Origin: Burkholderiaceae bacterium
GTDB lineage: Bacteria; Pseudomonadota; Gammaproteobacteria; Burkholderiales; Burkholderiaceae_C
Length of the DNA: 55,672 nt
Reading direction: 5' to 3'
Assembly (NCBI GenBank): GCA_017856435.1
Contig: JAFMFB010000014.1
Span: forward strand, 1 to 55,672
A model generated the notes under the pieces. It was not told the DNA's origin and searched no databases. It worked only from the letters and a program-made list of their open reading frames with translations. A program made the translations under genes and the position numbers. Positions within the stretch are counted from its first letter, which is position 1, and each line of letters begins with the position of its first letter. Of this stretch, positions 37,977 to 46,093 are shown piece after piece.

Positions 37977-38303
37977 TCAAGGTGCCGGGCCCCATGGGGC
38001 TGCGAGCAATAGCTGGTTGCTTTGAGAGCGCAGCAGCGGACGCAACTGGACCGCAAAGGCCATGAAGTCCTGATCAGAAAACAGCTTGCCCCAGAACGCC
38101 CGCCGCGCATCGTCACTTTCAAAACGCCACAAATGCACAAGCTGGTGAAGTTCTCCTGTGTCCGAGGTGAAATAACCGATCAGATTTTTGGCAAAACCCC
38201 CGCGCTCAAGGGCAGGCCACCCCAAAGTGGCATAGAGACGCACTACCTCTGGCATCTTGCCAACGGTGACGTTATAGGTTCTCTTTTCATAAACAACTGG
38301 CAT
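37977..38303 (-). CDS. NIPSNAP-family protein
   Basis: 108 residues from ATG 38303, which has AGGAGAG upstream; the longer frame to 38360 is not needed. YEKRTYNVTVGKMPEVVRLY and IGYFTSDTGELHQLVHLWRFES are NIPSNAP patterns (a ferredoxin-like, dimeric alpha-beta fold). Family members are often found beside aromatic or organic acid catabolism genes; biochemical function is not settled. It converges on the VOC gene. Confidence 0.85.
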   Translation of the reverse strand: MPVVYEKRTYNVTVGKMPEVVRLYATLGWPALERGGFAKNLIGYFTSDTGELHQLVHLWRFESDDARRAFWGKLFSDQDFMAFAVQLRPLLRSQSNQLLLAAPWGPAP

Positions 38304-38383
38304 GGCAGTTCTCTCCTGTAGTGAATTAACCAAATAAATGCTTAGGCCATTTGGGGGCAAGGGCTGAGCTTGACCAATATGTT

Positions 38384-39694
38384 TCAGCCACCCGGGTCAA
38401 ACGCCGTTGCCTCCAGGGCAGCACGACGTCCCCGCTCGCTGCTGACCCCGGCAACAATCACGATGCCGACAACAAAATAAAGACCGGTCAACAGTATTGC
38501 AAGCCGGTGATCGCCGCCTGATAACCAGGTGACTGCGCCATAGGTCAATGGCCCCAGAATTGATGAACATTTCACTGCCAGACCCCACAAGCCAAAAAAT
38601 TCTGCCTGACGGCCCGGCGGACTCAGGTAAGCCACCAGCGCTCGACCGGCAGATTGGCTGGACCCCAGGCAGACACCCACCAGGTTGGCTGCCAGCCAAA
38701 ACATCGCTGCGCTGTCAGATCGCCAGGCCAGCAGCACCGTGACAATCCAACCGGCCAGGGTGAGCACGATGGTGGGCACATGGCCCAGCTTGTCCTGCAC
38801 ATGACCGAAGGCAAAAGCGCCGCAGGCGGCTGTGATGTTGACCACCAGAATCAACACCAGGGTCTCGCGGGTACTGAACCCCATGGCTTGCTGCGCATAC
38901 ACCGCCGCCAGTGCAATGACCGCCTGAATACCTGCCTGATAGAAGATGAGCCCAGCGAGAAAGCGCCGCAGGTCACGAAAATGCTGTGCCGCACGCAGCG
39001 TCTGCCCCAGTCGCTGCCAGGCGGCTCGCAAAGGGACCGATCCGGCTCGTGCCTGAGCCCGCTCCCGCAGAAACAGAAAAGTCGGCAGACAAGCCAGCAA
39101 AAAGAAGGCCGCCGTGATCAGCATGGTGACTGGCACAAAGTCAACCGCCCTGGCCCCTTGAGCTTGCGCCCAGGTCACATACGCCAGACTGGCGCCCAGC
39201 GCCACCAGCCCCCCCAAATAACCCAGGCTCCAGCCCCAACCAGAGACCTGCCCCAGGGCATCGCCTTCGGAAACTTCCGGCAGAAAAGCGGCAATCAGGT
39301 TTTCACCTGATCCGAAAAAGAAATTGGAGAGCACGATCAGCACAACGGCCAGAGCCACGTCGCCGCGGCCGACGCCCGCCAGGGCAGCGGTAAAGACAAT
39401 GCAGCCCAGTGTGGTGGCCAGCAGCAAACGTTTTTTGGCGGCCCGCGCATCGGCCCAGGCTCCCAGCAAGGGAGCACTCAGCATGATCAGGGCATAGGAC
39501 ACCGCCAGTGCAGCCGTCCAGGCAAAGGTGGCCCAGGGCGCATTGGCTGCCACCTCTGCGACGAAGTAGGCACTGAACACCGCGGTGATCACTACCGTGG
39601 TGTAGCCCGAATTGGCAAAGTCATACATCGCCCAGGACCATATTTCCAGCGGGGTCACGCCCGGGGCCAGACGCTTGCGGGTTTTGTCACTCAT
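38384..39694 (-). CDS. MFS permease, UMF1 (Atg22-like) type
   Basis: 436 residues with about 12 membrane segments. The N-terminal EIWSWAMYDFANSGYTTVV is the signature of the UMF1 branch of the major facilitator superfamily. LSAPLLGAWADARAAKKRLL is the loop 2-3 MFS motif. Bacterial members are mostly uncharacterised; Atg22 in yeast exports amino acids from the vacuole. Substrate unknown. Upstream neighbour on the same strand is a secreted hydrolase, 116 nt away. Confidence 0.88.
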   Translation of the reverse strand: MSDKTRKRLAPGVTPLEIWSWAMYDFANSGYTTVVITAVFSAYFVAEVAANAPWATFAWTAALAVSYALIMLSAPLLGAWADARAAKKRLLLATTLGCIVFTAALAGVGRGDVALAVVLIVLSNFFFGSGENLIAAFLPEVSEGDALGQVSGWGWSLGYLGGLVALGASLAYVTWAQAQGARAVDFVPVTMLITAAFFLLACLPTFLFLRERAQARAGSVPLRAAWQRLGQTLRAAQHFRDLRRFLAGLIFYQAGIQAVIALAAVYAQQAMGFSTRETLVLILVVNITAACGAFAFGHVQDKLGHVPTIVLTLAGWIVTVLLAWRSDSAAMFWLAANLVGVCLGSSQSAGRALVAYLSPPGRQAEFFGLWGLAVKCSSILGPLTYGAVTWLSGGDHRLAILLTGLYFVVGIVIVAGVSSERGRRAALEATAFDPGG

Positions 39695-39810
39695 GAAAAA
39701 TCAGTTTTCATTGAAACTGCCGGCTGCAAGCAGTGGATTTTGCATTGGGCCAGACGATCGGAGCAAACGTTTGTATTTGATTTGTATTTGTATAACCACG
39801 CCAACAGTCG

Positions 39811-40803
39811 CTACCGATGGTTTTCGATAAAGGCCAGCATGGTCTTGAAGAACTCAGCCCTGGCGGCATCGGTGGCACCCAGCGAGGCGCCCAGCGTCTC
39901 GCCCGAGCCCCAGGTGGCACGACGCTGGACCAGCGGGCCAAAGTAGGCACTGTGAGCCATATTGTCAAAGTAGGCAATGTCGATCGTACCGCCCTTCTTT
40001 TTGACAGCTTCAGCCCATTCCAGGGCGTTAGGAATTTGGCGCCCGGGTGTGCCCGAATTGCAATAGCTTGAACTACCTGGAGGCAGCCCGGCAAATTGAA
40101 TATTCATCCGGCAGTCGCCGCTCAGAGTCCAGCGCTTGCCTGTGGGATCAGGGTTGCCATAGTCGTCGAGTTTGCCAAACGCAAGCAGCACCGGCACATT
40201 GATCCGGTCTGGCAGTCCAAGCCCCACCGGGGTGACACCTTCTGCGATCGCGCCCTTGACATGCGCGGGGTCCACCACGCCCGCCAGGTTGGCTACCACC
40301 GCAGCGCCGTTGGAAATTCCAAAGAAGTAGATCCGGCTGCTATCAATATCGCTGCGCTGGATCGCCCACTGGTAGGCTGCCAGCGCAGTGCTGTAGATCA
40401 TGCGCTGGCGGGCCTCGTTGGTCACGGAACGAGCCCAGAAAAGTGAATCTCGCCCTTTGATGCCCTGCATGCTGTAGGCACTGAATGCCAAAGTTGCAAA
40501 CCCAGCCCGAAAAAAAGCCTCATCTGACTTCAACACATCAGACAGGCCACCGCCACCATGCACGCTGATCATCAGTGCAGGCTTGGCAACGCCCGCCGGA
40601 AGCCGGAATTTGACGCTGGCTTCACAAGGATCAAAACCGCCCATGCGGCCGTTCACAGTGTGAAAGTTGGGTCGGATGGCAAAAAGTACCAACTCTCCCT
40701 GCTGTTCGGGCAGACAAGTCAGCACGGGCTGTGCCCAGCTACTGCCGCCCAGAAGCATTAGCCCAGCGATAAGCAGATCGCGGAACATCCAACCCTGGCT
40801 CAT
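39811..40803 (-). CDS. Secreted alpha/beta hydrolase (dienelactone hydrolase-like)
   Basis: 330 residues. Signal peptide ends near GGSSWAQ. SVHGGGG is the oxyanion loop, FFGISNGAAV contains the nucleophile serine, FGKLDDYG the acid and DNMAHSAYFG the histidine, in the order expected for the fold. Extra cysteines (LTCLP, FDPCEA, SGDCRM, SYCNSG) would fit disulfides in the periplasm. Substrate unknown. It begins 16 nt after the hypothetical gene at 40820-41239, so they are probably co-transcribed. Confidence 0.82.
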   Translation of the reverse strand: MSQGWMFRDLLIAGLMLLGGSSWAQPVLTCLPEQQGELVLFAIRPNFHTVNGRMGGFDPCEASVKFRLPAGVAKPALMISVHGGGGLSDVLKSDEAFFRAGFATLAFSAYSMQGIKGRDSLFWARSVTNEARQRMIYSTALAAYQWAIQRSDIDSSRIYFFGISNGAAVVANLAGVVDPAHVKGAIAEGVTPVGLGLPDRINVPVLLAFGKLDDYGNPDPTGKRWTLSGDCRMNIQFAGLPPGSSSYCNSGTPGRQIPNALEWAEAVKKKGGTIDIAYFDNMAHSAYFGPLVQRRATWGSGETLGASLGATDAARAEFFKTMLAFIENHR

Positions 40804-40819
40804 AGCTCTATCCTGTTAA

Positions 40820-41239
40820 TTACCTTGCGCCTTCCTCGGATGCGTCTGGCAAGGGAGACTGCAAGAGGGTTTGTCTGAGTGAATACCCTGGCCTGAGACC
40901 CAATGCCTTGGCTGCCAGGTTTACATACGAAATCACGCCGTTCTCCCACATGTCAGCGCTGTCCCCAATTCTCGCGCTGGTGTGGGCGATCGTGGCTGCT
41001 GGCATCTTGTGGTCCTGCAGGATTTTCAGACCGGCAACACCCGCCTGATCCTTGCCACCACCGGCATCGTTGAACACCACCAGGCGCAAGGGCTGCTCCA
41101 GGGCAAATTGGGCCGAGCTGGAACCGCCGTGTGATGCAGCAATCACCACGCTGCCCGCATCAGCGTCATCAATCTGAGTGATTGAGTCGACCAGGACAAT
41201 TGCGCCCAATCCACTTTGAGCCACTAGCTGCTTGCGCAT
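40820..41239 (-). CDS. Uncharacterised protein, Rossmann-like
   Basis: 139 residues that I cannot assign to a named family. It alternates strand and helix: VVIAASHGGSSSAQFAL, LRLVVFNDAGGGKDQAG, AATIAHTSARIGDSADM and GVISYVNLAAKALGL. The glycine-rich turns after strands (SHGGSS, DAGGGKD) look like ligand-binding loops, and the composition is that of a real protein. No signal peptide or membrane segment is seen. Start at ATG 41239 has no clear ribosome site. It is probably co-transcribed with the secreted hydrolase that follows by 16 nt. Confidence 0.68.
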   Translation of the reverse strand: MRKQLVAQSGLGAIVLVDSITQIDDADAGSVVIAASHGGSSSAQFALEQPLRLVVFNDAGGGKDQAGVAGLKILQDHKMPAATIAHTSARIGDSADMWENGVISYVNLAAKALGLRPGYSLRQTLLQSPLPDASEEGAR

Positions 41240-41510
41240 GGGTAGGTTCGAAAATTGGATCGATCGATTTTGGTCATGAAAGTTCGCGCATGATACGCCG
41301 TAGCTACCTTCAACCCAAGTGCCCCGTGACCCGCCAAAACACAGAAGTGAGGCATATTTTGGGAAGTTGCCAACTGGATCGGTTCAACACACTTAGGCCG
41401 ATTCCGGATCCAGAATTAAACCCGTCGGATTTCGATGCCAAACCTTTCAATTGATCTGACAACCAAGCAAGATCCGTTTCAGCTGACCTCCACTCATCTG
41501 CTTGAACCCC
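41240..41510. other. Divergent intergenic region without a recognised gene
   Basis: 271 bases between the minus-strand hypothetical gene and the plus-strand lipase-like gene. Directly upstream of the former is a near-symmetric element at 41251-41271 (AAAAT, GATCGATC palindrome at 41258-41265, ATTTT), which could be an operator. Short frames here look like chance. I see no clear promoter. Confidence 0.4.
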
Positions 41511-42158
41511 ATGGCTGACAAAGAGACCTCGAGAATGCCTGTAATCCTCATTCACGGGCTGTGGCTCAATAGCTTCTTCATGGCCTTGCTGGCACGAAGG
41601 ATTAAGCAGCATGGGTTCATCATCAAAACCTATTCCTACCCCTCAATGCGTCTGACGCTCAGTGACAATGCCAGCCGGCTGGCTGATTTTTGCGCTCAAC
41701 TCGATGCTCCCAGGGTACAGATCGTCTCCCACAGTCTGGGGGGCTTGGTGGCGCTCAAGATGCTGCAGACACCGTCCTATCCCCGCTGCGAGAGCTTGTT
41801 GATGCTCGGAACGCCTTACGCCCAAAGTCATGCGGCGCAGGCGCTTGCGCGATTGCCCGGCGGCAAGGCACTGCTGGGTCACAGCATGACCCAATGGCTG
41901 GCTGACCCACCTCCCCCACTGCCCGACTGTGCGATAGGTATCCTGGCCGGAACACGCGGTTTCGGCCTGGGCCGGCTGGTTGCCCCTGACTTGCCAAGCC
42001 CCAACGATGGGGCAGTTAGCGTTGCCGAGACTGAACTTCCAGGTCACCATCAGCGAATTCTGATGAACGTCAGCCATAGCGAAATGCTTTACTCGCGCGA
42101 GGTGGCAAATCAATGCGCACATTTTTTGCGCATGGGTCATTTCACTCAATCAACATGA
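41511..42158 (+). CDS. Alpha/beta hydrolase, lipase/esterase-like
   Basis: 215 residues from ATG 41511 (ATG 41535, just before PVILIHGLW, is an alternative; neither has a strong ribosome site). VILIHGLWLNS is the oxyanion strand-turn, IVSHSLGGLVAL the nucleophile elbow (G-type SHSLGG), PNDGAV the likely acid region and NVSHSEMLYS the histidine. The fold resembles PGAP1-like or triacylglycerol lipase-like small hydrolases. No signal peptide is seen. Its stop overlaps the start of the next gene (ATGA), so the two may act together on the envelope. Confidence 0.82.
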   Translation: MADKETSRMPVILIHGLWLNSFFMALLARRIKQHGFIIKTYSYPSMRLTLSDNASRLADFCAQLDAPRVQIVSHSLGGLVALKMLQTPSYPRCESLLMLGTPYAQSHAAQALARLPGGKALLGHSMTQWLADPPPPLPDCAIGILAGTRGFGLGRLVAPDLPSPNDGAVSVAETELPGHHQRILMNVSHSEMLYSREVANQCAHFLRMGHFTQST

Positions 42159-43210
42159 AACGCTTTGCCTTTGCAGTGCTGCTCCCAATGATGTTGGGTG
42201 GCTGCGCGCATCTTTCCTACTATCTGCAGTCCGTAGGCGGTCAATTGGAAATCATGAACCGTGAAAAACCGATTGAATTGCTGCTGCAGGACGATCAGCT
42301 GGACACCCGGCTGCGCGACAAACTACAGCTGACACAGCGGATCCGCGAATTTGCCATTCATGAATTGGCCCTGCCCAACAACAAGAGCTACCGGGGCTAC
42401 GCCGATTTGCAGCGCCCCTACGTGGTCTGGAATGTGTATGCGACCCCAGAGTTTTCGATCAAGCCCAGAACATGGTGCTTTCCCGTGGCTGGGTGCGTGA
42501 ATTACCGGGGCTACTTTGCCGAAGCTGACGCTCAGGCTCAGGCCAAACATATTGCTGCGAGCGGGGATGATGTCTATGTCAGCGGAGTCCCTGCCTACTC
42601 CACCCTGGGTTGGTTTGCCGATCCGGTCTTGAACACATTTATTCAGTACCCGGAAACCGAACTGGCCCGGCTTTTGTTTCATGAGCTGGCTCATCAGATT
42701 GTGTATGTGCAAGACGACTCGGTATTCAATGAATCGTTCGCCACCGTGGTCGAGCAGGCAGGAATCTCACGCTGGCTGATGCAGCATGGCAGCATCGCGC
42801 AGCTTGAGCACCATGCCCAGTTGCAGGAATTTCGGACCAGCATCCGAGCTCTGATTGCGCAGACCCGAGAAACCCTTTCACAACTGTATGACAGTCAACT
42901 CACTGACGCCGAAAAGCGCCAGCGCAAAGCTGCGGCTTTTGAAAGCCTCAAAGCGGCCTATGCCAACCGCAAGCTGGATAAGACAAGCTTCAGCGGGTAT
43001 GACCGCTGGTTTGCTCAGCCCTTGGGTAACGCCCATTTGGCCTCGGTGGCCATGTACACCCAATATGTCCCGGCATTTGAGGCGCTACTCGCTCAACATG
43101 CAGGCAACTTGCCAAATTTCTATGCGGCAGTGCGAACCCTTGCCGGCCTGCCCGCGCATCAGCGCAACGAACAACTCGACCGACTGACGCCACGACCCAA
43201 GCCTCAGTAA
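42155..43210 (+). CDS. Lipoprotein zinc peptidase (predicted aminopeptidase, HELAH)
   Basis: 351 residues from ATG 42155. Signal and lipobox: MKRFAFAVLLPMMLGGCAHL, with lipidated cysteine at residue 18. LLFHELAHQIVYVQDDSVFNE contains the zinc motif HELAH and a downstream glutamate (FNESFATVVEQ), matching the predicted aminopeptidase family (PF10023-like). Expected location: outer-membrane or inner-membrane lipoprotein facing the periplasm. The first in-frame ATG (42113) would lie inside the previous gene without a signal peptide. It overlaps that hydrolase gene by 4 nt. Confidence 0.85.
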   Translation: MKRFAFAVLLPMMLGGCAHLSYYLQSVGGQLEIMNREKPIELLLQDDQLDTRLRDKLQLTQRIREFAIHELALPNNKSYRGYADLQRPYVVWNVYATPEFSIKPRTWCFPVAGCVNYRGYFAEADAQAQAKHIAASGDDVYVSGVPAYSTLGWFADPVLNTFIQYPETELARLLFHELAHQIVYVQDDSVFNESFATVVEQAGISRWLMQHGSIAQLEHHAQLQEFRTSIRALIAQTRETLSQLYDSQLTDAEKRQRKAAAFESLKAAYANRKLDKTSFSGYDRWFAQPLGNAHLASVAMYTQYVPAFEALLAQHAGNLPNFYAAVRTLAGLPAHQRNEQLDRLTPRPKPQ

Positions 43211-43225
43211 TGACTGGGCTTGTCT

Positions 43226-43254
43226 TGCACTTGCAATGCACTTCAAGTGCACTT
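43226..43254. repeat. Three direct repeats TGCACTT with 11-bp period
   Basis: TGCACTT occurs at 43226-43232, 43237-43243 and 43248-43254, each start exactly 11 bp after the last, so all lie on one face of the helix. The last two copies also create inverted symmetry: TGCACTTcAAGTGCA (43237-43251) and the palindrome CAAGTGCACTTG (43244-43255). The array ends 3 nt before a -35-like hexamer. This is the geometry of sites bound by OmpR/PhoB-type regulators. The regulator is unknown. Confidence 0.7.
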
Positions 43255-43257
43255 GGA

Positions 43258-43286
43258 TTGAGTTGACTGCTGTGGTCTTTCATAAA
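43258..43286 (+). promoter_or_regulatory. Putative sigma-70 promoter of the AroE-like gene
   Basis: TTGAGT (43258-43263), 17-nt spacer, CATAAA (43281-43286); each hexamer matches 4 of 6 consensus positions. It lies 26 nt before the ATG at 43313 and directly behind the triple repeat, a position suited to activation. Confidence 0.5.
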
Positions 43287-43312
43287 ATCGCCAAAACCAC
43301 GATGAGGCTGAA

Positions 43313-44116
43313 ATGGAACAAGTCGAATTTCTGAATGGCAAGACCCGGCTCTATGGCATCGTGGGCGACCCGATCGAGCAGGTCAGATCGCCTGAGATGG
43401 TGACCTGGGAGATGCATCAAAGACCGATGAACGCTGTCCTGGTTCCAATGCATGTGCGTGAGCAAGATTTTGATGACGTGCTGCCCCGCCTGATGCAGTT
43501 GCATAACCTGGACGGTCTGATTTTCACCATTCCTTTCAAGGCCAAAGCCATCGTGCTGGCTCAGGCACTTGGAGCCCAAGCCCTGCAGGTAGGCGCGATC
43601 AACGCCTTGGCACGGCGTGGCGACCAGTGGCATGGTGAAATTTTTGATGGGCTGGGCTGTGTGGAGAGCTTTCGCCGCAGAGGCCTGTCGTTTAAAGACA
43701 AGCGGGTCATGCTGATCGGCCAGGGCGGCGCCGGTTCAGCGATTGGAGCGGCCATTGCGGCCGAGCATCCCGCCCTGATACGACTGTTTGATCAGGACAC
43801 AGAGCGCTCTGAGCGCCTGGCCGATCTGTTTGGCCGGGTCAGCCCCGACACCCGGGTGGAAATTTCCCCCCCCAGCATCGACGGCATTGACATCCTGCTC
43901 AATGCATGCCCCGTGGGCATGCTTGACGATGCACGCTTGCCATTTCCGGTCAGCACACTGCCGTCAAGCCTGATTGTGTTTGATGCCATTGTCAAACCAG
44001 AGCAAACCCCCTTATTGGCACTGGCACAAAGTTGTGGATGCACGGTGGTGCGCGGCCGTGAAATGATGCTCGGGCAGATATCAAAGATCGTTGACTTCTT
44101 CAACGGGCAAAACTAA
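43313..44116 (+). CDS. Shikimate/quinate dehydrogenase-like oxidoreductase (AroE family)
   Basis: 267 residues. The N-terminal substrate domain keeps the catalytic lysine K76 (TIPFK), N97 (GAINAL) and catalytic aspartate D112 (FDGLG). The NADP-binding half has LIGQGGAGSAIGAAI and the end GREMMLGQ keeps the conserved glutamine. Differences from AroE: the HSxSP motif reads QVRSP, so the first carboxylate-binding serine is V24 (S26 is kept), and the Asn two before the conserved Thr is I70. The enzyme is therefore probably active as a dehydrogenase, but perhaps on a substrate other than shikimate. GAGG precedes the ATG. Preceded by a repeat-containing promoter; convergent with the ferredoxin gene. 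Confidence 0.85.
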   Translation: MEQVEFLNGKTRLYGIVGDPIEQVRSPEMVTWEMHQRPMNAVLVPMHVREQDFDDVLPRLMQLHNLDGLIFTIPFKAKAIVLAQALGAQALQVGAINALARRGDQWHGEIFDGLGCVESFRRRGLSFKDKRVMLIGQGGAGSAIGAAIAAEHPALIRLFDQDTERSERLADLFGRVSPDTRVEISPPSIDGIDILLNACPVGMLDDARLPFPVSTLPSSLIVFDAIVKPEQTPLLALAQSCGCTVVRGREMMLGQISKIVDFFNGQN

Positions 44117-44222
44117 ACCCAAACTCAGCGCACAGGGATAGGGCGTCTTTGCCGAGCCGCTTGAATGGGTGACCCGTGGCTAGGCTGCAACGCCAGAACA
44201 TACCAGGCCTCCAAACCAAACC

Positions 44223-44558
44223 CTAATACTGCCGGCTAGGCAGTTCTAGCATCAAACCGTCGGTTTCGGGTCCGACCTTGATCTGACAGCTCAATCGGCT
44301 GGTCTCGCGTTGTTCAGCCGCGGCAAAGTTGAGCATCTCAAGTTCCTCGGCAGCGGGTGGTGGCAGTCTGGCCGCCCACTCGGAGGTCACATAGACATGG
44401 CAGGTGGCGCAGGTGAGCATGCCACCGCAATCGGCGGCAATCCCGTCAATGTGTGCTGCCAGGGCGGCCTGCATCACTGTCTGACCCACTTCGGCCTCAA
44501 TGTCCTGAGGCGTCAGGGATCCGTCCCGCTGGCGGGTCAGAAAATAAAGGGTTGGCAT
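44223..44558 (-). CDS. 2Fe-2S ferredoxin (adrenodoxin/putidaredoxin type)
   Basis: 111 residues from ATG 44558; the longer frame to 44618 would run into the preceding gene. Cluster ligands C44-x5-C50-x2-C53 and C91 (CGGMLTCATCHVY, then SCQI) are those of the adrenodoxin-type ferredoxins that serve Rieske oxygenases and P450s. Its role is probably electron delivery to the Rieske oxygenase of the same operon; no ferredoxin reductase gene is nearby. It starts 4 nt after the glutamine-synthetase-like stop. Confidence 0.92.
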   Translation of the reverse strand: MPTLYFLTRQRDGSLTPQDIEAEVGQTVMQAALAAHIDGIAADCGGMLTCATCHVYVTSEWAARLPPPAAEELEMLNFAAAEQRETSRLSCQIKVGPETDGLMLELPSRQY

Positions 44559-44562
44559 GGGC

Positions 44563-46044
44563 TTAAATCCTGCTGAAATATTCGCGTCGCTGAAATTCGT
44601 CTTTGTCAACGGCTTCATTAAAGCGGTTCAATTCATGACGCTTGATTTGCTGAAAATAATCAACAAAATTTTTACCAAAGGCTGAGACCAGCACCGGGTC
44701 GCCAGTCAGAGCCTCAAGCGACTCGGCCAGGCTGGTGGGCAGTCGTTCTGAACTGGGCGCATAGGGCGCATCGGTGGCCTTGGGGGCACGCAAGCTGCCT
44801 TCAATACCATCCAGCCCGGCGTGAATCTGGGCTGCCAGATAAAGGTAAGGATTGGCCGCGGGTTCACCGATCCGGTTTTCGATGCGCGTGCCCGGGTCGC
44901 CGCAGGCTCCCACCACCCGCAACATGGCACCTCGATTGTCCCGCCCCCACAGCACGGACTGTGGTGCTAGCGGATTGCCCATGAAGCGGCCAAAGCCATT
45001 GATGGTGGGTGTGCAGAACACGGTCATGCCCCGGCCATGTTTGAGCAAACCTGCCAGGTAATGCTCACCCAGATCGCTCAGGGTATGGGCGGCATCGAGT
45101 TCAGAGCTACCTCTGGCAGGAGTTTCTCGTCGCAGGGCATTCTGGCCGCGCTCCAGCGACACCAGCGATTGATGCAAGTGCCAGCCACTGGACATGATGT
45201 TGGGAAACGGAGGACGGCAGGTAAAGCTGGCGTAGTAACCCGAACGCCGCAGGGCCATCCTCACCGCATTTCGAAACAACACCATGTTGTCGGCAGCCGT
45301 CATGGCATCGGTGACATCAAAGACCGCCTCAACCTGGGAGGGTCCGAACTCAAGCTCCAGGGACACCAGCGGCAGACCCAGCGCCTGTGCCGTGTGCTGC
45401 ACGATCCGCAAAGGCGGCTCGGCCATGTCCAGCCAGGCCTCATTGAGCAGGTTATAGCCGGGATGGATCATCTCCAGCTCGGGCGGCTCACCAGGCCAGG
45501 CGGCCCTCGCCGGATCGAGCTGTTGCCAGCTGTCCTTGATGCGGTAAATATGAAATTCGATTTCCAGTCCGCAACGCATGTCCAGGCCGGCCATGTTCAA
45601 ACGCTCAAGGGCGCGCTGCAGGACTCGGCGCGTGTCAAATTCAACGCGGGTGCCATCCTGGTGCCAGGGCTGGGCCCGCAACCAGCCAACGCCCTGCGTC
45701 CACGGCAACTGCTGGTAGCTTTCGGGTTGGGGCAGCAGCAGCAGGTTGTTGGCTTGGCCAAAGCCGGGAAGATTTTGTGTGCCACCCGGTTCAAAGACCT
45801 TGAACGCGGTGCGGTCTGAGCTATCTTTGAGCATCAGCGTGCTGACCATGCCAATGCCGTTGCGCAAGACTGACTCCAAGTGCGATGCAACAACTGCCTT
45901 GCCTCGCAACGCTCCGTGCACATCGCACCAGGCCACCCGCACCAACTCGGTACCCGATTGTTGTACTTTCTGAAGCAGCGACTGGACTGCGCGCTCGCGA
46001 TCGGCGTCATGCTCGCCACAGCGTTCGGCAAATGTGCTCATCAC
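44563..46044 (-). CDS. Glutamine synthetase-like enzyme (possible gamma-glutamyl-amine ligase)
   Basis: 493 residues (M1 or M2 may start). The N-terminal beta-grasp part (VRVAWCDVHGALRGKAV) and catalytic domain (GLEIEFHIY, LELEFGPSQVEAVF, SSGWHLHQSL, TPTINGFGRF, GDPGTRIENRIGEPAANPYLYLAA) place it in the glutamine synthetase family, including the metal-binding Glu and His positions and the RxExR arginines. It lacks the features of GlnA of nitrogen assimilation and lies in an operon between a Rieske oxygenase and a ferredoxin. Related enzymes (aniline pathway GS-like protein, PuuA, IpuC) glutamylate amines before oxidation, so an amine substrate is a fair inference. 49 nt downstream of the oxygenase stop. 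Confidence 0.85.
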   Translation of the reverse strand: MMSTFAERCGEHDADRERAVQSLLQKVQQSGTELVRVAWCDVHGALRGKAVVASHLESVLRNGIGMVSTLMLKDSSDRTAFKVFEPGGTQNLPGFGQANNLLLLPQPESYQQLPWTQGVGWLRAQPWHQDGTRVEFDTRRVLQRALERLNMAGLDMRCGLEIEFHIYRIKDSWQQLDPARAAWPGEPPELEMIHPGYNLLNEAWLDMAEPPLRIVQHTAQALGLPLVSLELEFGPSQVEAVFDVTDAMTAADNMVLFRNAVRMALRRSGYYASFTCRPPFPNIMSSGWHLHQSLVSLERGQNALRRETPARGSSELDAAHTLSDLGEHYLAGLLKHGRGMTVFCTPTINGFGRFMGNPLAPQSVLWGRDNRGAMLRVVGACGDPGTRIENRIGEPAANPYLYLAAQIHAGLDGIEGSLRAPKATDAPYAPSSERLPTSLAESLEALTGDPVLVSAFGKNFVDYFQQIKRHELNRFNEAVDKDEFQRREYFSRI

Positions 46045-46093
46045 CTCAATCAGGCCCGATCGTCGTCACCGGAGTCCAGCACATCACAGCCCC

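Noticed and set aside
41182-41454. 90-residue plus-strand frame in the divergent gap
   Set aside because: It begins inside the opposite hypothetical gene, lacks a ribosome site and has no recognisable pattern.
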